Positions 7,478 to 11,566 of a stretch of 11,566 nt of DNA are shown here, in pieces. How positions within the stretch are numbered: the stretch's first letter is position 1; every line of letters begins with the position of its first letter. Source of the DNA: Bacillota bacterium (GTDB taxonomy: Bacteria > Bacillota > Bacilli > Paenibacillales > NBRC-103111); the NCBI GenBank assembly GCA_023393235.1, contig JAEWMH010000064.1, positions 1 through 11,566 of the forward strand. The letters are read 5' to 3'. The position numbers were made by a program, and so were the translations under genes. The notes under the pieces were generated by a model. That model worked only from the letters and a program-made list of their open reading frames with translations. It did not search any database and was not told the origin of the DNA.

Positions 7478-8355
7478 AGACGGTCACCATCCTTGTCATA
7501 GCGGAAGAATCCTTGTCCTACTTTGGTGCCCAATTGGCCGGCGCGGACCATTTGCTTCAGCAGGAAGCTCGGGCGGTATTTGATATCGCCGAATTCGCGG
7601 AACATGCCTTCCATAGCGGCGAGAACGGAGTCCAGACCGAAGCGGTCGCACATTTCAAGCGGTCCGTAATGGAAGTCATAGCCGATTCTCATAGCGGAAT
7701 CAATATCCTCAGCGGAGGCTACACCTTCAGCCAGCACGTGCAGTGCTTCGTTGATCAGCGTACATACCAGGCGGGTGGTTACGAAGCCCGGGGATTCGTA
7801 GACTTGAATACCCTTCTTGGTGATGGTTTCTTCTACGAATTGGCGGGTCAGCTGGAAGGTTTCTTCCGAAGTCTTCAAGCCGCGGATGATTTCCACCAGG
7901 TCGATCTTCGCTACCGGATGCAGGAAGTGCATGCCGATAACCCGGTCGGGACGCGTGGTTTCCGCTGCCAACTGGGTCAGGCTGAGTGTGGAGGTATTAC
8001 TGGCCAGAATCACTTCCGGAGGACAAATCTTGTCCAGGCTGCGGATCACTTCATTTTTAGCTTCCAGGTCCTCGCTGATGGTTTCGATCACCATGTCGCA
8101 TTCGGCGATTTTGTCCAGCGCATAAACCTTGTGGATTTTGGATAGAATAAGCTTCTTTTCAGAGACCGTAATGGCCCATTTTTCAATCTGCTTGTCCAGG
8201 CTGACCACGATCATGTCCCAAGCCTGATCCAATTTTTCGGGGGTTTTTTCCACCAGGAAAACTTCCATCCCCTTCACCGCCAGCATTTCGGCGATGCCTT
8301 GGCCCATCGTGCCGGCCCCAATTACACCAATCCGTTTGAATTGCACTCTTTTCAC
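7474..8355 (-). CDS. 3-hydroxyacyl-CoA (3-hydroxybutyryl-CoA-type) dehydrogenase
   Basis: The protein belongs to the 3-hydroxyacyl-CoA dehydrogenase family, which oxidises 3-hydroxyacyl-CoA to 3-ketoacyl-CoA with NAD, or the reverse. It has the NAD-binding Rossmann motif GVIGAGTMGQGIAEMLA near the N-terminus. It also has SNTSTLSL, GMHFLHP with the probable catalytic histidine, LVEIIRG, and a C-terminal helical domain with INEALHVLAEGVAS, EDIDSAMRIG and GPLEMCDRFGLD. Some family blocks differ: HFLHPVAKID where HFFNPxPxMK is usual, and DFHYGPLE where NHPMGPLE is usual, so the exact substrate is uncertain. The start is ambiguous. I chose the GTG at 8355 (293 residues, AAGGA 4 bases upstream); the GTG at 8346 (290 residues) is equally possible. 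The open frame runs back to an ATG at 8511, but that extension resembles no family N-terminus. It overlaps ackA by four bases. Confidence 0.88.
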   Translation of the reverse strand: MKRVQFKRIGVIGAGTMGQGIAEMLAVKGMEVFLVEKTPEKLDQAWDMIVVSLDKQIEKWAITVSEKKLILSKIHKVYALDKIAECDMVIETISEDLEAKNEVIRSLDKICPPEVILASNTSTLSLTQLAAETTRPDRVIGMHFLHPVAKIDLVEIIRGLKTSEETFQLTRQFVEETITKKGIQVYESPGFVTTRLVCTLINEALHVLAEGVASAEDIDSAMRIGYDFHYGPLEMCDRFGLDSVLAAMEGMFREFGDIKYRPSFLLKQMVRAGQLGTKVGQGFFRYDKDGDRL

Positions 8356-8390
8356 CCATTCCTTGTTATATTTATGTAGGACATTCACAC

Positions 8391-8406
8391 GTTTGCAATT
8401 GCAAAC
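8391..8406. promoter_or_regulatory. Perfect 16-bp palindrome, candidate repressor operator
   Basis: GTTTGCAATTGCAAAC is its own exact reverse complement and lies 36 bases ahead of the dehydrogenase GTG. It begins about 10 bases after the -10-like TATAAG (8421-8416), where a repressor would block initiation. I do not recognise the motif as a known regulator's site. The overlapping stretch at 8397-8383 on the - strand resembles a degenerate CcpA cre site, with at least one consensus mismatch. Confidence 0.55.
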
Positions 8407-8454
8407 CGGGCTCTTCTTATACATTGTATCCAAGCCCCAAGATCCGATTCGCAA

Positions 8455-8496
8455 AGAAAAAGCCTCCCGGGCGTGCAGGTCCAGGTCAGCTTTTCT
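8455..8496 (-). terminator. Terminator-like hairpin in the dehydrogenase leader
   Basis: On the - strand AGAAAAGCT (8496-8488) can pair with GGCTTTTTCT, with an inner CCTGG/CCGGG stem, followed by UUU. It lies downstream of the -10-like TGGTATGAT and about 100 bases before the dehydrogenase start. It could be a second, back-up terminator for the protease unit or an attenuator. The stem has bulges, so the call is tentative. Confidence 0.4.
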
Positions 8497-8597
8497 GCCA
8501 TGAGCTATCATACCATTTTTCCACCCGTTTGGGTTCGGATGAGGACAAACATTCGATATTTCGACAATAATAGAAGATGGCCCTTTCTAAGCATACG

Positions 8598-8634
8598 AAA
8601 AAAAAGTGAGGAGCGCAAGCCTGTCTCCCCACTT
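8598..8634 (-). terminator. Intrinsic terminator of the FtsH-like protease unit
   Basis: The arms 8604-8613 (AAGTGAGGAG) and 8625-8634 (CTCCCCACTT) pair over 10 positions with one A/C mismatch around an 11-base loop. On the - strand a run of U residues from the A-run at 8598-8605 follows. It lies 28 bases after the protease stop codon. Confidence 0.88.
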
Positions 8635-8661
8635 CTCTTAAGTTTTCGCCTTTTTTGGGCA

Positions 8662-10188
8662 CTATGCGGAAACGCCCTTGAGTTCTTCCACAGCCGACAT
8701 TTTTTCTTTAAGCAGGGCTCTGAACTGCTCGCCCGACATGACTTCCTCACGGAGAAGAATATCCAGGGATTGCTCGAATACTCGGCGGTGCTTCTCCAGA
8801 AGGTTCCGGGTACGGGTGGTCAGCTCGTCCATTATGGATGCATTCTCCTTCATGAGCTCTTCCTTGGTCATCATCTCACGGTCGATAATGCCGAGGCGTG
8901 TCAGACCCGCATCCATCATATTCTTGACCATGGACAACGCCTGCTCGAAGTCATTGCGGGAGCCTGTGCTGCGTCCGCCATAGAACATCTCTTCGGCAAC
9001 AGCGCCGCCAAGGGCGATCATGATCTTCTCTTCGATAAATTCCTTGGTATACAGGTATTGCTCAGCCTGCGGATTATGCCGCACATACCCAAGCGCCTGG
9101 CCTCTCGGGGATAAGGCAACCTGGGAGACGGAGCCGGATTTCAGGAGTTCGGCGGCAATGGCATGACCCAGTTCGTGGTAGGCAACACGGATCTTCTCCT
9201 CCCGGGAGGCTTCCCGGTCCGAGCGTTCGCCCATCATGACCTTATCCACAGCCAGGGACAGATGCTGCTGGCTGATTTTCTCCAAACCATCCCGCAGAGC
9301 ATAGATAGCCGCTTCGTTCATCACACTCTCGAGCTGGGCGCCCGAGAACTGGAAGGTTTCGTCCGCCACCTTTTCCAGATTAACCGACTCTTCCAGAGGT
9401 TTGTTCTTGGCGTGCAGCTTCAGTATATGCATTCTGCCCTTGCGGTCCGGCAGATCAACGGTAATATGGCGGTCGAACCGGCCGGGACGCAGCAGCGCAC
9501 TATCCAGCATTTCCTTGCGGTTCGTGGCTGCCATGATAAGAACCCGGGGACTGTCTGTAGTATGGATCCCGTCCATCTCCGTCAGAAGCTGGTTCAAGGT
9601 CTGGTCATATTCCTTATGCTGGCCGCCGGAGCGTTTGCCGCCGATGACATCAATCTCATCGATGAACACAATGGCACTGTCCTTGCCTTCCTTCTGCGCC
9701 CGGTTCCGGGCGTCCTTAAACAGGTCACGGACCCGGCTGGCGCCGACACCCACATACATTTCCACAAACTCCGAACCGGAGGCGGCAACGAAAACCGAGT
9801 TGGTATAATGGGCAGCAGCTTTGGCCATCAAGGTTTTGCCTGTGCCTGGAGGGCCTTCCAGCAGAATGCCCTTCAAAGGCCGGATGCCCAGCCGTTTAAT
9901 ATCCTCATGCTTAATGATAAAATCCAGCGCTTCCTTCAGTTCATTCTTCGCCCGGTCCTGGCCGCCTATATCCTCAAAGGTCATATACGACGGTGTCCGG
10001 CTTTTGGATTTCCGGTCCACGGCGCTAACCGCCGCGGCCCCTCCGGTTCTGGCTTTGGTGATCATAAACAGAGCAACTGCAATCAAGCCCATAAACACAA
10101 CCGGAATCACATTAAGCCCGATAAAAGCAAGAAACACGATAACAACAGGGATAATACCGATCAGAATTTCCTTCCCGTATTTCATCAT
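8662..10188 (-). CDS. FtsH-like membrane AAA+ zinc protease lacking the extracytoplasmic domain
   Basis: The protein resembles FtsH, the membrane-anchored ATP-dependent protease that extracts and degrades membrane and cytoplasmic proteins. Counting from the ATG at 10188 (508 residues), two hydrophobic segments lie at about 8-25 and 27-44 with almost no loop between them, where FtsH normally has an external domain of about 70 residues. The AAA+ module follows: Walker A GPPGTGKT (112-119), pore motif FVEMYVGVG (141-149), Walker B IVFIDEID (173-180), and the second region of homology with ATNRKEMLDSALLRPGRFDR. The metalloprotease module has HELGH (338-342) and the third zinc ligand in SRNDFEQA (D413). 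All catalytic motifs are present, so it is probably active. Typical FtsH is about 600-650 residues. The ATG overlaps the upstream gene's TGA (ATGA); an in-frame GTG at 10197 is possible but less well placed. It is probably an extra paralogue, not the housekeeping FtsH. Confidence 0.9.
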   Translation of the reverse strand: MMKYGKEILIGIIPVVIVFLAFIGLNVIPVVFMGLIAVALFMITKARTGGAAAVSAVDRKSKSRTPSYMTFEDIGGQDRAKNELKEALDFIIKHEDIKRLGIRPLKGILLEGPPGTGKTLMAKAAAHYTNSVFVAASGSEFVEMYVGVGASRVRDLFKDARNRAQKEGKDSAIVFIDEIDVIGGKRSGGQHKEYDQTLNQLLTEMDGIHTTDSPRVLIMAATNRKEMLDSALLRPGRFDRHITVDLPDRKGRMHILKLHAKNKPLEESVNLEKVADETFQFSGAQLESVMNEAAIYALRDGLEKISQQHLSLAVDKVMMGERSDREASREEKIRVAYHELGHAIAAELLKSGSVSQVALSPRGQALGYVRHNPQAEQYLYTKEFIEEKIMIALGGAVAEEMFYGGRSTGSRNDFEQALSMVKNMMDAGLTRLGIIDREMMTKEELMKENASIMDELTTRTRNLLEKHRRVFEQSLDILLREEVMSGEQFRALLKEKMSAVEELKGVSA

Positions 10189-10715
10189 TGGCTCCACACT
10201 CCCATCTTGGCAGCAGTACGGGGCAGGATCACAAACTTCACATGTTCCCCTTCCGTCAGGCGCACATAAACATTATCGTCATCCATCTCCGTTTGAACCG
10301 ACAGCCCTTGGAGCTGGCCTGCCTTGGCATTCAAAGCTGCCGGAATATCGGCGTAACGGCGGGTTTCCATGGCCTGTGCCACATCAAACAATGCGGTGGA
10401 CCACCAGTCCTCCAGCTGCGGGGAGGTGTTGCTGCTCACTTTGATTTCAGGCACCCGGTCACCGGCTACCTCATCATTCTTTTGGCTAATTTTGTGAACA
10501 ATTTCACGTATATTAGCTTGATTGTCAAGCTGAACATTAAACACCGTCTTTTCACCGGAGATGCTGGCTTTGTAATCCACAACTCCAGCCGTCTCATTCA
10601 AAGCATGATTCAAAGGACTTTCGAGAGCGACACTATGATAAATAAACCATCCGCCGAACAGAACGGCCGCCGATGCGACAACAGCAATCAGAATAGGTGT
10701 TGCTTTGAGTTTCAA
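10185..10715 (-). CDS. Single-pass membrane protein of unknown function, coupled to the FtsH-like gene
   Basis: I do not recognise this 176-residue protein. Two lysines (K2, K4) precede one hydrophobic segment at about 7-26, predicting an N-in, C-out anchor. About 150 residues of soluble alpha/beta-looking sequence follow outside the membrane, with no cysteines and no lipobox. An acidic stretch, EMDDDN, lies at 143-148. The start is TTG, chosen because AGGAAGGGGG (10733-10724) precedes it by about 8 bases and the positively charged membrane anchor begins exactly there. Its TGA stop overlaps the ATG of the FtsH-like protease by four bases, so the two are almost certainly made together. Since that protease lacks an external domain, this protein may be its extracytoplasmic partner, adaptor or substrate; that is inference. 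Confidence 0.8.
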   Translation of the reverse strand: MKLKATPILIAVVASAAVLFGGWFIYHSVALESPLNHALNETAGVVDYKASISGEKTVFNVQLDNQANIREIVHKISQKNDEVAGDRVPEIKVSSNTSPQLEDWWSTALFDVAQAMETRRYADIPAALNAKAGQLQGLSVQTEMDDDNVYVRLTEGEHVKFVILPRTAAKMGVWSQ

Positions 10716-10761
10716 GGGATGTCCCCCTTCCTGTTATTAAAAAAGATTCGTTATTTAGAAT

Positions 10762-10830
10762 GAATACTAATATAATAATGAGTATATCACTTTTTTATAT
10801 ACTAGAGTATATCAACTTTGTGAATACTTC
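10762..10830 (-). promoter_or_regulatory. AT-rich promoter region with repeats ahead of the membrane protein-protease unit
   Basis: The spacer from 10716 to 10848 is very AT-rich compared with the genes around it. On the - strand TTCACA (10824-10819) and TATATA (10801-10796) are 17 bases apart and could be -35 and -10 elements. TGATATACTC occurs twice (10814-10805 and 10789-10780), 25 bases apart. ATATACT (10797-10803) and AGTATAT (10806-10812) form an inverted repeat across the putative -10, suggesting a regulator site. Promoter assignment is by eye. Confidence 0.45.
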
Positions 10831-10848
10831 TTAGCGAATTTGTGGAAA

Positions 10849-10875
10849 GAAAAAAGACACCTTTCCAGGTGTCTT
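10849..10875 (-). terminator. Intrinsic terminator of the TseB-like gene
   Basis: AAGACACCT (10854-10862) and AGGTGTCTT (10867-10875) form a perfect 9-bp stem with a TTCC loop in + strand reading. On the - strand a run of U residues follows the hairpin. It lies 8 bases after the stop of the upstream gene and isolates the protease unit. Confidence 0.93.
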
Positions 10876-10883
10876 GACAATTT

Positions 10884-11384
10884 TCAACCTTTTGCTCCCA
10901 ATCTATAGGTATCCAGCAGTTCGCCGTCGGCGAACCGGTAGTAGCCGTAGAAGCCCTCCGTGCGCCCGCCATCCTGCTCACGCTCGTAATAAATCTCCCA
11001 CACCAGCTCGTCACCCAGCTTGCCGGGTGTGGCCCTGATAATGCGGGCAGCGGGATCCACAGCAGTAACCTTCGCGGATACTTGGTCTATGGGAATGCCA
11101 TCGGACTCATATTCCGTATGAATCCCGGATTCTTCCCCGATCCATACGATCATTTTTTTCTGGAGTTTATCTTCTCCGAATACGATACGCCAGGTTTCCG
11201 TTCCAACGAAGGTGTCGACCCGGTCGGCTTTCACCATCATGGTCTGGCTGTAGGCGGCCAGGACCGCTTCTTTCTTCTCCTGCCATTCCCCGGAGGTCAG
11301 GCGCTCTCCGAATATAAATAATCCCAGGAGCACAACAGCCAAGCAGATGCTCCCCAGGAGCACATTCTTTTTCCAGCGGCTCAT
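10884..11384 (-). CDS. YpmB/TseB-like membrane-anchored cell-envelope protein (DUF5590-type)
   Basis: The 166-residue protein has positively charged residues (R3, K5, K6), one hydrophobic anchor at about 8-26, and an external region of about 140 residues. The order (hydrophobic anchor, SGEWQEKKEAVLAAYSQT helix, then an Asp/Val-rich beta region with WRIVFGEDKLQKKMIVWIGEE and ending in a short EGFYGYYRFADGELL strand) matches the YpmB family. B. subtilis YpmB, renamed TseB, affects turnover of penicillin-binding protein PBP2A and cell-wall elongation. The ATG has AGAGGG (11398-11393) 8 bases upstream. In B. subtilis ypmB lies close to asnS and dnaD, as here, which supports the call. I leave the symbol blank because similarity is by fold pattern and position, not by a recognisable catalytic motif. 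Confidence 0.7.
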   Translation of the reverse strand: MSRWKKNVLLGSICLAVVLLGLFIFGERLTSGEWQEKKEAVLAAYSQTMMVKADRVDTFVGTETWRIVFGEDKLQKKMIVWIGEESGIHTEYESDGIPIDQVSAKVTAVDPAARIIRATPGKLGDELVWEIYYEREQDGGRTEGFYGYYRFADGELLDTYRLGAKG

Positions 11385-11410
11385 TCTCCCATCCCTCTTG
11401 TAGCGGCCTC

Positions 11411-11440
11411 AAGCTCCGTAGCTGGCTTCATGCGGAGCTT
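11411..11440. repeat. Perfect 8-bp inverted repeat after the amidohydrolase stop
   Basis: AAGCTCCG (11411-11418) and CGGAGCTT (11433-11440) could form a hairpin with a 14-base loop. The - strand arm begins inside the amidohydrolase stop codon. No U-tract follows, so it is not a clear terminator and the amidohydrolase and TseB-like genes may share a transcript. Confidence 0.6.
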
Positions 11441-11566
11441 ATCTTCCGATAATCCCCTCATAGCGGCGTTGGAATTCGGCCTTGATTTTCTCTTCGTCCA
11501 GGGTGAGGCATTCCCCGTGTTTGACCGTTTGTTTGCCGTTCCCCCACACCTCTGTGACATCTCCGG
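11439..11566 (-). CDS. Amidohydrolase-family protein, C-terminal 41 residues (cut by window edge)
   Basis: Only the last 41 residues are visible, reading GDVTEVWGNGKQTVKHGECL and then TLDEEKIKAEFQRRYEGIIGR before TAA. The pattern VxxVWxNGKxxVKxGxxLTxDEExI, followed by a short charged helix, is the typical C-terminal end of cyclic amidohydrolases of the chlorohydrolase and MTA/SAH-deaminase type, where the small beta domain returns after the TIM barrel. A guanine deaminase-, dihydropyrimidinase- or SsnA-type protein is also possible. The active site lies outside the window, so substrate cannot be read. The stop is 54 bases before the TseB-like start, in the same direction, so they may share a transcript. 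Confidence 0.65.
   Translation of the reverse strand, partial: GDVTEVWGNGKQTVKHGECLTLDEEKIKAEFQRRYEGIIGR

Larger units (their letters stand above)
8356..8597 (-). promoter_or_regulatory. Leader and promoter region of the dehydrogenase-ackA-asnS unit
   Basis: The 306-base gap between the two CDSs (8356-8661) holds no convincing gene. On the - strand it shows an extended -10-like TGGTATGAT (8515-8507) without a clear -35, a terminator-like hairpin (8455-8496), and overlapping -10-like TACAAT (8428-8423) and TATAAG (8421-8416), also without a good -35. A perfect palindrome (8391-8406) then lies where transcription from the latter would begin. The rest, 8598-8640, is the terminator of the upstream unit. 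Promoter calls here are weak and by eye. Confidence 0.4.

Noticed and set aside
6275..7501. Open frame of 408 codons on the + strand across ackA
   Set aside because: It mirrors the ackA gene in the opposite strand; the protein is His/Ala-rich low-information sequence without recognisable domains.
8356..8511. N-terminal extension of the dehydrogenase to an ATG at 8511
   Set aside because: The extra residues do not resemble a family N-terminus, run through the palindrome and hairpin region, and the Rossmann motif begins normally at the later GTG codons.
9163..10269. Open frame of 368 codons on the + strand across the FtsH-like gene
   Set aside because: Antisense shadow; the AAA+ and protease motifs on the - strand prove which strand codes.

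Overview
The window reads as chromosomal DNA of a low-to-moderate-GC Firmicute, most likely Paenibacillus or a close relative. The support is strong AGGAGG-type ribosome binding sites, frequent GTG/TTG starts, intrinsic terminators with U-tracts, and Bacilli-type proteins (DnaD, a YpmB/TseB-like protein, MtnX, AsnS). Genus assignment is inference; no marker RNA gene is present.

Positions 17-3952 (+ strand) hold a proline-synthesis operon, proB-proA-proC, followed by mtnX (methionine salvage phosphatase), which overlaps proC by 4 bases. proA carries an in-frame TAG nine codons after its natural, well-placed start. Protein could then only come from a restart at the ATG at 1200, unless the TAG is a sequencing error. 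A bidirectional terminator near 3973-4018 separates this operon from everything to the right, which is on the - strand.

Positions 4032-8355 (- strand, transcribed right to left) hold a 3-hydroxyacyl-CoA dehydrogenase, ackA (acetate kinase, GTGA overlap), asnS (asparaginyl-tRNA synthetase) and dnaD (replication initiation). The spacer between asnS and dnaD contains three copies of a CCCCCAAAAGT motif able to form alternative hairpins, then a terminator-like hairpin. The dehydrogenase is preceded by a gene-free leader of about 300 bases with a perfect 16-bp palindrome, promoter-like sequences and a terminator-like hairpin.

Positions 8662-10715 (- strand) hold a two-gene unit: a single-pass membrane protein with an external domain (TTG start), overlapping by ATGA a membrane-bound FtsH-like AAA+ zinc protease that lacks the usual extracytoplasmic domain. 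It has its own AT-rich promoter region with repeats and a strong terminator. This pair is the best candidate for an uncharacterised system here.

Positions 10849-11566 (- strand) hold a terminator, a YpmB/TseB-like membrane-anchored protein and the C-terminal end of an amidohydrolase-family protein cut by the window edge. Compared with the B. subtilis order ypmB-aspB-asnS-dnaD, as I remember it, aspB is absent and the protease pair plus dehydrogenase and ackA lie between ypmB and asnS.
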